NCBI GenBank assembly: GCA_021157485.1
Contig: JAGGWO010000062.1
Span: forward strand, 1-6,548
Reading direction: 5' to 3'
From: Sulfurimonas sp.
GTDB lineage: Bacteria; Campylobacterota; Campylobacteria; Campylobacterales; Sulfurimonadaceae
DNA: 6,548 nucleotides
This document shows, piece by piece, positions 1-6,390 of this stretch. The notes beneath the pieces were generated by a model. That model was not told where the DNA came from, ran no database searches, and saw only the letters and a list, made by a program, of their open reading frames with translations. Numbering within the stretch: the first letter of the stretch is position 1; the number at the start of each line of letters is the position of its first letter. The translations under genes and the position numbers were made by a program.

Positions 1-260
1 GTGTTAGTTGAGACAACGTTATCTAGTGGAGTATAAGCATCGTTACTTAAAAAAGCTAACTCAATGTTTGAAGCTGTTTTAGATTCTATTATGTCAAATA
101 TTTTTTTATCACCATAGCTTCCTGCACTTCCAACAAACAGTAAAAACTCAGGTTTATCAAATAGACAGAGACGAGTTAAGTTCATAGCAGTCTCAATTAA
201 CCCTACTCCCATAGGTTGAGCAAAGTCAAAGGTTTCGTTATTTCCAGCGCAAATAATCAT
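1..260 (-). CDS. Nucleoside phosphorylase-like protein (PNP/MTAN superfamily), N-terminal part, runs off left edge
   Basis: The first 86 residues are visible, beginning MIICAGNNETFDFAQP, and the gene continues beyond position 1. A short hydrophobic strand leads into FVGSAGSYG (residues 43-50 and flanks), which resembles the glycine-rich phosphate/ribose-binding turn after a core beta-strand in family 1 purine/uridine phosphorylases and MTA/SAH nucleosidases. I recall short proteins opening MIICAGN in Campylobacterota annotated as purine or other phosphorylase family 1. This is recollection, not a search. The ATG (258-260) lies one base after the hisF stop (TAAGATG junction), with only a weak GTGAG ribosome site inside the end of hisF, so the two genes are probably co-transcribed and translationally coupled. 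The substrate cannot be told from the part present. The frame is open throughout with no sign of decay. Confidence 0.6.
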   Translation of the reverse strand, partial: MIICAGNNETFDFAQPMGVGLIETAMNLTRLCLFDKPEFLLFVGSAGSYGDKKIFDIIESKTASNIELAFLSNDAYTPLDNVVSTN

Positions 261-261
261 C

Positions 262-1020
262 TTATAATCTCACTGGAATACCATTATCTTGTAGATAATG
301 TTTTAAATCCATGATATCTATCTCTTTGTAGTGAAAGATACTAGCAGCGAGTGCAGCATCAGCACCACACTCAAAAGCTTCTTTAATATGCTCCATCGTC
401 CCTGCTCCGCCACTTGCGATTACAGGTACATTTACAGCCTTGGATATTTGCTCTGTGATGTTTAGCTCAAATCCGGCTTTTGTACCATCAGCATCCATAG
501 AGGTTAATAGTATCTCTCCTGAGCCTCTATTTACAACTTCTTTAGCCCACTCAACCGCATCAAGTCCAGTGTCAACACGACCACCATTTAAAAATACATG
601 ATACTTGTCACCTGTGCGTTTAACATCTATTGCAGTAACAATACACTGAGAACCGAAGCGTTTAGCACTCTCGTCTATAAGCTCAGGTCTTTTTATAGCT
701 GCAGAGTTTACACTTACCTTATCGCAACCTACATTTAAAAGCTTGTATATATCGTCTAGTTTTCTAATACCACCCCCAACAGTAAGTGGTATAAATATCT
801 CACGAGCAACTTGTGCAACTATATCTACTATAGTATCACGATTATCGCTTGAAGCAGTTATGTCTAAAAATGTAAGCTCATCAGCACCCTCTTCATTGTA
901 ACGGCGTGCAACTTCAACAGGATCACCTGCATCTTTTAAACCAACAAAGTTTACACCTTTAACAACGCGTCCATCTTTAACGTCAAGGCATGGGATAATT
1001 CTTTTTGCAAAATAATTCAT
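262..1020 (-). CDS. hisF: Imidazole glycerol phosphate synthase, cyclase subunit HisF
   Basis: HisF is the cyclase half of imidazole glycerol phosphate synthase. With ammonia from the HisH glutaminase it converts PRFAR to imidazole glycerol phosphate and AICAR in cytoplasmic histidine synthesis. The protein is a single TIM barrel of 252 residues, the usual family length. It opens [22 protein letters not shown], with the first catalytic Asp at 13 (CLDVKDG). The second is Asp132 (TAIDVK), followed by SMDADGT at 174-180. The phosphate-binding glycines are in VGGGIR (81-86) and ASGGAG (202-207). The reading frame extends upstream to a TTG at 1053, but that codon lies inside the likely -10 box and the extra 11 residues are not family-like, so the ATG at 1018-1020 is chosen. 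An AAGAGG ribosome site sits at 1034-1039, 13 bases away, rather long. hisH and the other his genes are not in the window. Identification is secure. Confidence 0.97.
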   Translation of the reverse strand: MNYFAKRIIPCLDVKDGRVVKGVNFVGLKDAGDPVEVARRYNEEGADELTFLDITASSDNRDTIVDIVAQVAREIFIPLTVGGGIRKLDDIYKLLNVGCDKVSVNSAAIKRPELIDESAKRFGSQCIVTAIDVKRTGDKYHVFLNGGRVDTGLDAVEWAKEVVNRGSGEILLTSMDADGTKAGFELNITEQISKAVNVPVIASGGAGTMEHIKEAFECGADAALAASIFHYKEIDIMDLKHYLQDNGIPVRL

Positions 1021-1052
1021 AGTAGTATAGAGACCTCTTATAATATAATGCA

Positions 1053-1058
1053 ATTATA
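1053..1058 (-). promoter_or_regulatory. Putative -10 box of the hisF promoter
   Basis: Read leftward, this is a perfect TATAAT preceded directly by TG. A start site about seven bases on, near 1046, would give a leader of roughly 26 bases that includes the AAGAGG ribosome site at 1034-1039. No convincing -35 hexamer lies 16-18 bases upstream, which is normal for the housekeeping sigma factor of Campylobacterota. The position argues against translation starting at the TTG at 1053. Confidence 0.55.
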
Positions 1059-1106
1059 CATCCTTAGACTTATGATAAGATATGTTATATGTTGAAAGAA
1101 AAAACT

Positions 1107-1128
1107 CAATGTTTCATGTGAAACATTG
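1107..1128. promoter_or_regulatory. parS-like ParB-binding site (16-bp core at 1110-1125) within a 22-bp palindrome
   Basis: Two perfect 10-base arms, CAATGTTTCA (1107-1116) and TGAAACATTG (1119-1128), flank a central TG. The 16-base core TGTTTCATGTGAAACA at 1110-1125 differs from the widely conserved chromosomal parS consensus TGTTTCACGTGAAACA only at the eighth base (T for C), so the central CG step becomes TG. ParB/Spo0J binds such sites to load a partition complex that works with ParA and SMC in origin segregation. The site lies between divergent genes. parA and parB are not in the window. Alternatives are an operator for a local regulator or an RNA hairpin in the leader of the downstream gene. 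The 16-base match to a known motif makes parS the best reading. Confidence 0.65.
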
Positions 1129-1159
1129 GAGAGAATAATAAATTTTAAGGAATTGCAAT

Positions 1160-1624
1160 ATGTTTGAAGCTGGTTTTTTAGGAACTAAAGCGTTGATGTA
1201 TATGGATATAATAACTATATATTTTGGGTTGCTACCTTTTTTGATGGCAGGTGCAATTTATATGGCTGTTAAAAAAAGATACAAGCTACACTATAAAATG
1301 CAACTCTCTATTTTTGTTTTTACACTCATCATAGTAGCAATTTTTGAAGTTGGAGTTAGAATGTCTGGTGGATTTTCTGCATTTATTCAGCAGAGCAACG
1401 CAAACTACTCTTATATGCTCATATTTCTAGTTATTCATGTTTTAATAGCGATACTAAGTGTTGTCCTCTATTCAATACTGATTTATAGTTCAACGCAACA
1501 GTACGTACTTAAAAAAGAGCCATTTGCTACAAATCATAAAAGAATGGGACAGGTTGTCTTTTTTGGTATGACACTTACATCAATAATGGGTATTTTAATC
1601 TATTATTTCCTGTTTATGTACTAA
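1160..1624 (+). CDS. DUF420-type small integral membrane protein
   Basis: The 154-residue protein has four clear hydrophobic segments, near residues 18-37, 47-67, 84-110 and 130-153, and no signal peptide or soluble domain, so it should sit in the inner membrane. Short polar loops carry LHYKMQ (43-48) before the second helix and NHKRMG (125-130) before the fourth. The third helix contains His93. The spacing and the His-Lys-Arg-Met-Gly entry into a last helix ending in IYYFLFMY resemble the DUF420 family (B. subtilis YozB; CtaM in S. aureus, reported to be needed for aa3-type oxidase function). His44, His93 and His126 are candidate metal or haem-related residues by inference. The ATG is supported by AAGGAA at 1147-1152, seven bases upstream. 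The gene is divergent from hisF and 71 bases ahead of rsmA. No oxidase genes are adjacent, so a role in respiration is only a family-based guess. Confidence 0.75.
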   Translation: MFEAGFLGTKALMYMDIITIYFGLLPFLMAGAIYMAVKKRYKLHYKMQLSIFVFTLIIVAIFEVGVRMSGGFSAFIQQSNANYSYMLIFLVIHVLIAILSVVLYSILIYSSTQQYVLKKEPFATNHKRMGQVVFFGMTLTSIMGILIYYFLFMY

Positions 1625-1648
1625 AAAGTGTCAAATATAGACTTTTTA
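1622..1648. terminator. Weak AT-rich inverted repeat after the DUF420 gene, possible bidirectional terminator
   Basis: TAAAAAGT (1622-1629, including the stop codon) pairs perfectly with ACTTTTTA (1641-1648) across an 11-base loop. The stem has only one G-C pair and no separate T-run follows, so it would be a poor intrinsic terminator on its own. Its place between the DUF420 stop and a new promoter is the only contextual support. Confidence 0.25.
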
Positions 1649-1677
1649 GACAATTGTTACCTAAATGTAAGCAAAAA

Positions 1678-1686
1678 TGTTATACA
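1678..1686 (+). promoter_or_regulatory. Putative extended -10 promoter for the rsmA-rnj-folE-fliI cluster
   Basis: TGTTATACA fits an extended -10 (TG, one base, then TATACA, four of six to TATAAT). A start about seven bases past the hexamer falls near 1693, only about three bases before the rsmA ATG. A TTGTTA at 1654-1659 could be read as a -35, but the 21-base spacer is too long, and Campylobacterota promoters usually lack one. It is the only promoter-like element I see in the 71-base gap before rsmA. Confidence 0.4.
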
Positions 1687-1695
1687 CTCATTTTT

Positions 1696-2472
1696 ATGAA
1701 AAAAGAAAACGTTGTAGCGAAGAAGAAGTTTGGACAGAACTTTTTAAAAGATGAGAGCGTTTTAAGAAAAATCATCCAAGCGATGCCCAAAAACGACAAT
1801 AAAGTCGTGGAGATTGGGCCTGGCTTAGGTGATTTAACTAAATTTTTAGTTGATGTCAAAAGTGTAGAAGCTTTTGAGGTAGATACCGATTTGTGTAAAC
1901 TGTTACAAAGTGAATTTAAAGAAGAGATCGATACCAAGCGCCTCCACTTAAACTGTGGGGATGTGTTGCAAGCTTGGCAGAGTGCTTTAGTTGATGAGCC
2001 GTATGATTTAGTGGCAAACTTGCCTTACTATATCGCGACAAATATCATCCTAAAAGCGCTCGCAGATCCGATGTGTAAGAACATACTTGTAATGGTGCAG
2101 CTTGAAGTAGCAGAGAAATTTTGTGCAGTAGCTGGAGAAAAAGTATTTGGTTCTTTGGGTATTATTACTCAAAGTGTAGGTGACGCTCATATTGTTGTGA
2201 GAGTACCACCAACTGCGTTTGATCCTCAGCCCAAGATAGATTCAGCTGTTTTTTTAATTGCGAAGAAAAGAGATAGAAGTGACAAAGAATTCGAGGATAT
2301 GCTTAGAGTTGCATTTACGCAACCTCGAAAAACTCTTATGAAAAACTTATCTTCAAAATATGAAAAAACTTCACTTGAAGAGGCTTTTGACTCTTTAGAG
2401 TTTACACAAACAATTCGTCCTCATCAAGTTTCCACTAATGACTTTCACCAACTCTATAAAATAATAAAATAA
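1696..2472 (+). CDS. rsmA: 16S rRNA (adenine1518-N6/adenine1519-N6)-dimethyltransferase RsmA
   Basis: RsmA (KsgA) uses S-adenosylmethionine to dimethylate two adjacent adenines in the helix 45 loop at the 3' end of 16S rRNA, a late step in small-subunit assembly. Loss in other bacteria gives kasugamycin resistance. The 258-residue protein shows the family order: KKKFGQNFL (9-17), SAM motif VVEIGPGLGDLT (37-48), the acidic EVD after strand two (61-63), the target-base motif NLPY (108-111), VMVQLEVAEKF (132-142) and FDPQPKIDSA (175-184), then a small helical C-terminal domain. The frame extends upstream to a TTG at 1654, but homologues begin close to AKKKFGQNF, so the ATG at 1696 is preferred. 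No Shine-Dalgarno sequence precedes it. With a likely transcript start near 1693, the message may be leaderless. rnj follows 12 bases after the stop, as in Helicobacter pylori and Campylobacter. It is not an Erm resistance methylase: the flanks and motifs are those of KsgA. Confidence 0.96.
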   Translation: MKKENVVAKKKFGQNFLKDESVLRKIIQAMPKNDNKVVEIGPGLGDLTKFLVDVKSVEAFEVDTDLCKLLQSEFKEEIDTKRLHLNCGDVLQAWQSALVDEPYDLVANLPYYIATNIILKALADPMCKNILVMVQLEVAEKFCAVAGEKVFGSLGIITQSVGDAHIVVRVPPTAFDPQPKIDSAVFLIAKKRDRSDKEFEDMLRVAFTQPRKTLMKNLSSKYEKTSLEEAFDSLEFTQTIRPHQVSTNDFHQLYKIIK

Positions 2473-2484
2473 AAAGGAGTTTGG

Positions 2485-4464
2485 ATGGCAGAAGATACAC
2501 AGGGGACAATGCAAAAAGCACCCCAAGCAGATACTAAACCAAAAACGAACGAAAATAACAACAATAGAAGACCAAATAACAATAACCGTAAACCTAACCC
2601 AAATAGAAACGGCAAACCAGGTGAAAAACCAGCAGGCAACAAGCCATCAGGCAATAAACCAGCGAGCGGAAATAGAAATAAAAACCGTAACAACAGATAT
2701 AAGCGTCAAGCTACGCCAGTTGATGAAACTTTAAAAACATTTGTTGGCAAGAATCAAGAGGCACATAAGCAGAGACTGAACCCTCATTATAAACTTGATC
2801 TAAATTCAAAAGCAAAAATCAGAGTAACTCCACTTGGTGGACTTGGCGAGATTGGTGGAAACATCATGGTTTTTGAAACAGAAAAAGAGGCGATACTAGT
2901 TGATGTTGGTATGAGTTTCCCAGATGAAACTATGCATGGTGTTGATATTTTAATCCCAGATTTTTCATATTTACGTGAGATTAAAGATAAAATTGTCGGT
3001 GTAGTTATCACTCACGCTCACGAAGATCACATCGGTGCAATGCCTTACCTTTATAAAGAGATGCAATTTCCTATATATGGAACACCACTTCCTCTTGCGA
3101 TGATTGGTAACAAGTTTGATGAGCATCATATTAAAGAGCATAGAAAATATTTCAACCCTATTGTTAAGCGTGAAATTTATAAAATAGGTAATGATTTTGA
3201 AGTAGAGTGGATGCATATGACTCACTCTATTTTAGATTCATCTTCAGTTGCTATTACAACAGAAGCTGGTACAGTTATTCACACTGGTGACTTTAAAATT
3301 GATTATACTCCAGTTGATGGCTACACTGCAGACTTGCACAGACTTGCTTACTACGGCGAAAAAGGTGTTTTATGTCTTCTAAGTGACTCAACTAATTCAC
3401 ATAATCCTATCGCTACAGGTTCAGAGCTAAGTGTTGCTCCTGCACTTGATAGAATTTTTGCAAAAGCAGAGGGAAGAGTTCTTCTATCTACATTTAGCTC
3501 AAACATTCACCGTGTGCAACAAGCTATACAGTATGGAATAAAATATGGCCGTAAAGTTTGTGTAATAGGACGTTCAATGGAGCGTAATATTGAGATAGCA
3601 ATGCAGTATGACTATGTTAAATTTCCAAAAGGTATCTTTATAGATGCAGATGAAGTTGCTCGTCTTGATGATAAAGAAGTTCTTATCGTTACAACTGGAT
3701 CTCAAGGTGAAGCAAACTCAGCATTATTTAGAATGTCTATTGGTGAGCACAGACACATTAAAATCAAACCAAATGATTTAATTGTTCTTTCATCTCGTGC
3801 TATTCCTGGTAATGAGGGAAGTATCTCTGGAATGTTAAATCATCTTCAACGTGCTGGTGCAAAAGTGGCGATGAGTAAAGATATTCACGTTTCAGGTCAC
3901 GCCTCTATGGAAGAGCAGAAACTTATGCTGCGTTTAGTTAATCCTAAATTCTTTATGCCAATTCATGGTGAGTACAATCACGTAATGAAGCATAAAGAGA
4001 CTGGTATGATGTGTGGTGTTCCTGAGAGAAATATCCTTCTTATGTCAGATGGTGAGCAGATAGAAATTGCTCCTAAGTATATGAGAAAAGTAAAAACTGT
4101 AAAAACAGGTAAGACTTATATAGACAATCAAAATAATCATCAGATTGATGATGATATTGTTCTTGATCGTCAAAAACTTGCGACTGATGGTGTTGTAATG
4201 CTTGTTGCAGAAGTAAGTGAACAGAATTCTAAAATGTTATCTAAACCAAAAGTTACTACATTTGGTATCGTTCCAGATAGACAGGATAAAGCATTTGCAA
4301 AAGAGATGGAAGATGTACTAGAAATTTTCCTTACAAATATCAAACCAGGTCTTATAGAGAATTCTAGAGCCTTAGAGAATGATGTTCGTCAAGTTGTTAG
4401 AAAACATATTTATCGTAAAATGAAAAAATATCCTCTAATTGTACCTCACATACTGGTACATTAG
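2485..4464 (+). CDS. rnj: Ribonuclease J (metallo-beta-lactamase/beta-CASP family)
   Basis: RNase J is a two-zinc nuclease with 5'-3' exonuclease and endonuclease activity in mRNA decay and rRNA maturation. Of 659 residues, about the first 105 are an extension rich in Asn, Lys, Arg and Pro, likely disordered. The catalytic core then begins at KIRVTPLGGLGEIGGN (111-126). Zinc ligands are visible as HAHEDH (177-182), His247, Asp269 (HTGDFK) and His494 (PIHGEY). The beta-CASP domain lies about 298-470, with HVSGHAS at 468-474 likely gripping the RNA phosphate, and a C-terminal domain reaches 659. Gram-positive RNase J is about 555 residues, so the extra length is the N-terminus. H. pylori RNase J has a comparable long extension and works with the helicase RhpA. 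The ATG has a strong AAGGAG five bases upstream (2474-2479). It sits between rsmA and folE in one direction, probably co-transcribed. All catalytic residues are present. Confidence 0.96.
   Translation: MAEDTQGTMQKAPQADTKPKTNENNNNRRPNNNNRKPNPNRNGKPGEKPAGNKPSGNKPASGNRNKNRNNRYKRQATPVDETLKTFVGKNQEAHKQRLNPHYKLDLNSKAKIRVTPLGGLGEIGGNIMVFETEKEAILVDVGMSFPDETMHGVDILIPDFSYLREIKDKIVGVVITHAHEDHIGAMPYLYKEMQFPIYGTPLPLAMIGNKFDEHHIKEHRKYFNPIVKREIYKIGNDFEVEWMHMTHSILDSSSVAITTEAGTVIHTGDFKIDYTPVDGYTADLHRLAYYGEKGVLCLLSDSTNSHNPIATGSELSVAPALDRIFAKAEGRVLLSTFSSNIHRVQQAIQYGIKYGRKVCVIGRSMERNIEIAMQYDYVKFPKGIFIDADEVARLDDKEVLIVTTGSQGEANSALFRMSIGEHRHIKIKPNDLIVLSSRAIPGNEGSISGMLNHLQRAGAKVAMSKDIHVSGHASMEEQKLMLRLVNPKFFMPIHGEYNHVMKHKETGMMCGVPERNILLMSDGEQIEIAPKYMRKVKTVKTGKTYIDNQNNHQIDDDIVLDRQKLATDGVVMLVAEVSEQNSKMLSKPKVTTFGIVPDRQDKAFAKEMEDVLEIFLTNIKPGLIENSRALENDVRQVVRKHIYRKMKKYPLIVPHILVH
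2620..2664 (+). repeat. Three imperfect 15-base tandem repeats in the rnj extension
   Basis: Units at 2620-2634, 2635-2649 and 2650-2664 encode GEKPA, GNKPS and GNKPA (RNase J residues 46-60). A degenerate shorter relative, GKP, lies just upstream (residues 43-45). Third-codon-position differences (AAC/AAT, AAG/AAA, CCA kept) show the copies are not freshly duplicated. The repeats lie inside a wider Asn/Lys/Arg-rich tract with runs of AAC/AAT codons. Confidence 0.75.
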
Positions 4465-4469
4465 AGATT

Positions 4470-4483
4470 AAGGTAAAATTTTG
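4470..4483 (+). promoter_or_regulatory. Ribosome site and TTG start of folE
   Basis: AAGG (4470-4473) is followed by seven bases and then TTG at 4481-4483. No ATG or GTG occurs in this frame before the first conserved residues: the first internal ATG codons would remove the N-terminal helix (Met16 and Met17). The TTG is therefore the likely start, a weak initiation codon that would lower FolE yield relative to rnj. Confidence 0.65.
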
Positions 4484-5065
4484 TCACAAAGTAAAGATAT
4501 AGAGTTTGAAAATGCCGTAAAAAGTATGATGCTTCACGTTGGGGAAGACCCTTCACGTGAGGGTCTATTAGAGACTCCTTCAAGAGTTAGAAAAGCTTAT
4601 GAGTTTATCTATGGTGGATATAAAGAAGACCCTAAAGAGATTTTAAATAAAGCTCTTTTTACAAGTTCAAATGATGAGATGGTTCTCATAAAAGATATAG
4701 AGTTTTACTCTACTTGTGAGCATCATCTTCTTCCTATTATCGGCCAAGTGCATGTTGCCTATATACCAGATGGCAAGGTAGTTGGACTTTCCAAGATTCC
4801 ACGTGTTGTTAATGTTTTTGCTCGTCGTATGCAGATTCAAGAACAACTCACCGAGCAGATTGCAGATGCAATTATGGATGCAATAGCGCCTAAGGGTGTA
4901 GCAGTTGTAGTCCAAGCGCGTCATATGTGTATGGAGATGCGTGGAGTTGAAAAAATAAATTCGACTACAACATCTTCAGCTCTTCGCGGACTCTTTAAAA
5001 AAGATGAGAAGACAAGAAGTGAATTCTTTTCTCTTATTAACTCTCCTAGCGGAAAACGCTACTAA
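4481..5065 (+). CDS. folE: GTP cyclohydrolase I (type IA, FolE)
   Basis: FolE converts GTP to 7,8-dihydroneopterin triphosphate and formate, the first step toward tetrahydrofolate and, via QueD, a possible feed into preQ0/queuosine. It acts in the cytoplasm as a homodecamer. The 194 residues are slightly shorter than E. coli FolE (about 220), missing only N-terminal sequence. The zinc ligands of the family are present: Cys79 and His82 in CEHH (79-82) and Cys150 in [11 protein letters not shown] (146-156), with catalytic His81 and His148. Other family blocks are [14 protein letters not shown] (23-36), [10 protein letters not shown] (87-96), VGLSKIPR (101-108) and the [10 protein letters not shown] stretch (122-131). 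The retained cysteines mark the zinc type IA enzyme rather than the unrelated FolE2. Start is a TTG with AAGG seven bases upstream, 16 bases after the rnj stop. fliI begins two bases after its stop. I recall the same folE-fliI adjacency in Campylobacter jejuni. Confidence 0.96.
   Translation: MSQSKDIEFENAVKSMMLHVGEDPSREGLLETPSRVRKAYEFIYGGYKEDPKEILNKALFTSSNDEMVLIKDIEFYSTCEHHLLPIIGQVHVAYIPDGKVVGLSKIPRVVNVFARRMQIQEQLTEQIADAIMDAIAPKGVAVVVQARHMCMEMRGVEKINSTTTSSALRGLFKKDEKTRSEFFSLINSPSGKRY
5047..5061 (+). other. Small hairpin at the folE/fliI junction
   Basis: TAGCG (5047-5051) pairs with CGCTA (5057-5061) around a GAAAA loop, just before the folE stop and seven bases before the fliI ATG. The only ribosome-site-like bases ahead of fliI (GGAAA, 5051-5055) lie in its loop and stem edge, so it could affect fliI initiation. 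A five-pair stem can easily arise by chance. Confidence 0.3.
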
Positions 5066-5067
5066 AA

Positions 5068-6390
5068 ATGCCATTATCTTCTTTAAAAGACAAACTCTCT
5101 TCTAAAAGTTACTCAGTAGCTTTTGGAGAGGTAGTTAAAATAAACGCAACCATTATTACCGCAAAAGGTCTCAAGGTTAGTATCAGTGATATGGTAAAGA
5201 TTGTATCAAATGACTCTGCTCAAGAGACAGTTGGTATGGTTACTGAGATTGATGGTTCTACTTTTTATATAACACCATTTAGTTTTGTTGAGGGTTTTTG
5301 TTCTGGAGATAGAGTCTTTTTAGACTCAACGGGTATGAATATTCCAGTAGGTAAATCTCTTCTTGGTCGAGTAGTTGATCCTTTTATGAGACCGATTGAT
5401 GGCAAAGGCCCTATTCATAACACTGTAAATACTCCCATAATAAAAGCACCGATAGCCGCCATGAAACGAGGTATGATTGATGAAGTATTTAGCGTTGGAG
5501 TTAAATCAATTGATGGTCTTTTAACCTGTGGAAAAGGTCAAAAATTAGGTATCTTTGCAGGGAGTGGAGTAGGGAAGTCAACTCTTATGGGTATGATTGT
5601 TCGTGGCTCTGAAGCTCCCATAAAAGTTGTTGCACTTATCGGTGAGCGTGGACGTGAGGTTCCTGAGTTTATAGAGAAAAATCTTGGTGGAAATCTTGAA
5701 AATACGGTTATCATTGTAGCAACATCTGATGACTCTCCTTTGATGAGAAAGTATGGTGCATTTGCTGCGATGAGTGTAGCTGAGCACTTTAAAGACAAGA
5801 GACAGGATGTTCTTTTCATTATGGACTCGGTTACAAGATTTGCAATGGCTCAGCGTGAAATAGGGCTTGCTCTTGGTGAACCGCCAACTTCAAAAGGATA
5901 TCCACCATCTTCACTTACTCTTCTTCCTCAACTTATGGAAAGAGCAGGAAAAGAAGAAGGGAAGGGCTCTATCACTGCGTTTTTCACAGTCTTGATAGAG
6001 GGTGATGATATGAGTGATCCGATTGCTGATCAATCACGCTCTATTTTAGATGGACACATTGTTCTCTCACGTGAAATGACGGACTTTGGTATTTATCCTC
6101 CTGTGCATATTTTAAACTCAGCCTCAAGGGTAATGAACGATATTATCTCTGAAGAACACTTTAGAGCTGTTATGAAATTTAGACGTCTTTATACTCTTTT
6201 AAAAGAGAATGAGACTCTGATACGTATCGGCGCTTATACGAAAGGAAGCGATAGTGAACTTGATGAGGCTATAGGAAAAAAAGAGAAAATGGAGAAGTTT
6301 ATCTCTCAAGGTGCAACATTTAAAGTAGATTTTAAAGATACACTAAGTGAGCTTTTAGAGCTAATGCAAGAGTCTAAGACTCCACTATAA
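5068..6390 (+). CDS. fliI: Flagellum-specific ATPase FliI
   Basis: FliI is the hexameric ATPase at the base of the flagellar type III export apparatus. With FliH and FliJ it docks export substrates and helps drive them into the channel. The 440 residues match the family length. A beta-barrel N-terminal domain covers about 15-95, followed by the F1-like ATPase core with Walker A GSGVGKST (165-172), GERGREV (192-198, with Glu193 as the likely catalytic base) and Walker B VLFIMD (248-253). The FliI-type stretch GEPPTSKGYPPS (270-281) and DQSRSILDGH (321-330) follow, then a helical C-terminal domain. The GYPPS block and the AGSGVGKST loop separate it from F1 beta and Rho. The ATG lies two bases after the folE stop with only GGAAA 12 bases upstream, so translation may be coupled to folE. 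No other flagellar gene is adjacent, typical of the scattered flagellar genes of Campylobacterota. A virulence-type SctN ATPase is the alternative, much less likely here. Confidence 0.95.
   Translation: MPLSSLKDKLSSKSYSVAFGEVVKINATIITAKGLKVSISDMVKIVSNDSAQETVGMVTEIDGSTFYITPFSFVEGFCSGDRVFLDSTGMNIPVGKSLLGRVVDPFMRPIDGKGPIHNTVNTPIIKAPIAAMKRGMIDEVFSVGVKSIDGLLTCGKGQKLGIFAGSGVGKSTLMGMIVRGSEAPIKVVALIGERGREVPEFIEKNLGGNLENTVIIVATSDDSPLMRKYGAFAAMSVAEHFKDKRQDVLFIMDSVTRFAMAQREIGLALGEPPTSKGYPPSSLTLLPQLMERAGKEEGKGSITAFFTVLIEGDDMSDPIADQSRSILDGHIVLSREMTDFGIYPPVHILNSASRVMNDIISEEHFRAVMKFRRLYTLLKENETLIRIGAYTKGSDSELDEAIGKKEKMEKFISQGATFKVDFKDTLSELLELMQESKTPL
6370..6382. repeat. Small palindrome in the fliI / convergent-gene overlap
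   Basis: GAGTCT (6370-6375), a central A, and AGACTC (6377-6382) form a perfect 13-base palindrome inside both the end of fliI and the stop region of the convergent gene. It has no T-run on either side, so it does not look like an intrinsic terminator. No other terminator is visible between the two genes. Confidence 0.4.

Noticed and set aside
1021..1053. N-terminal extension of hisF from a TTG at 1053
   Set aside because: The TTG falls within the TATAAT box of the likely hisF promoter, and the 11 extra residues are not part of the HisF family start.
1083..1091. TGTTATATG as a rightward -10 for the DUF420 gene
   Set aside because: Only four of six matches to TATAAT, in a very AT-rich stretch with several equally weak candidates (for example TATGAT at 1071). 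No basis for choosing one.
1107..1128. Palindrome as a transcription terminator
   Set aside because: The arms are strong but no T-run follows on either strand, and it precedes rather than follows both neighbouring genes. The match to parS explains it better.
1654..1695. N-terminal extension of rsmA from a TTG at 1654
   Set aside because: The 14 extra residues (Cys-rich, LPKCKQKCYTLIF) are not family-like, and the putative -10 box lies inside them. Kept only as the alternative if the transcript starts further upstream.
2454..2693. Leftward 79-residue frame, very Leu/Phe-rich, looking like a small membrane protein
   Set aside because: It is the antisense of the AAC/AAA/CCA-rich rnj extension: the complement of Asn/Lys codons reads as Leu/Phe. 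No ribosome site, and rnj is a certain gene.
5538..5819. Leftward 93-residue frame inside fliI
   Set aside because: Antisense shadow of the conserved Walker A/B region of fliI, with no recognisable protein features.
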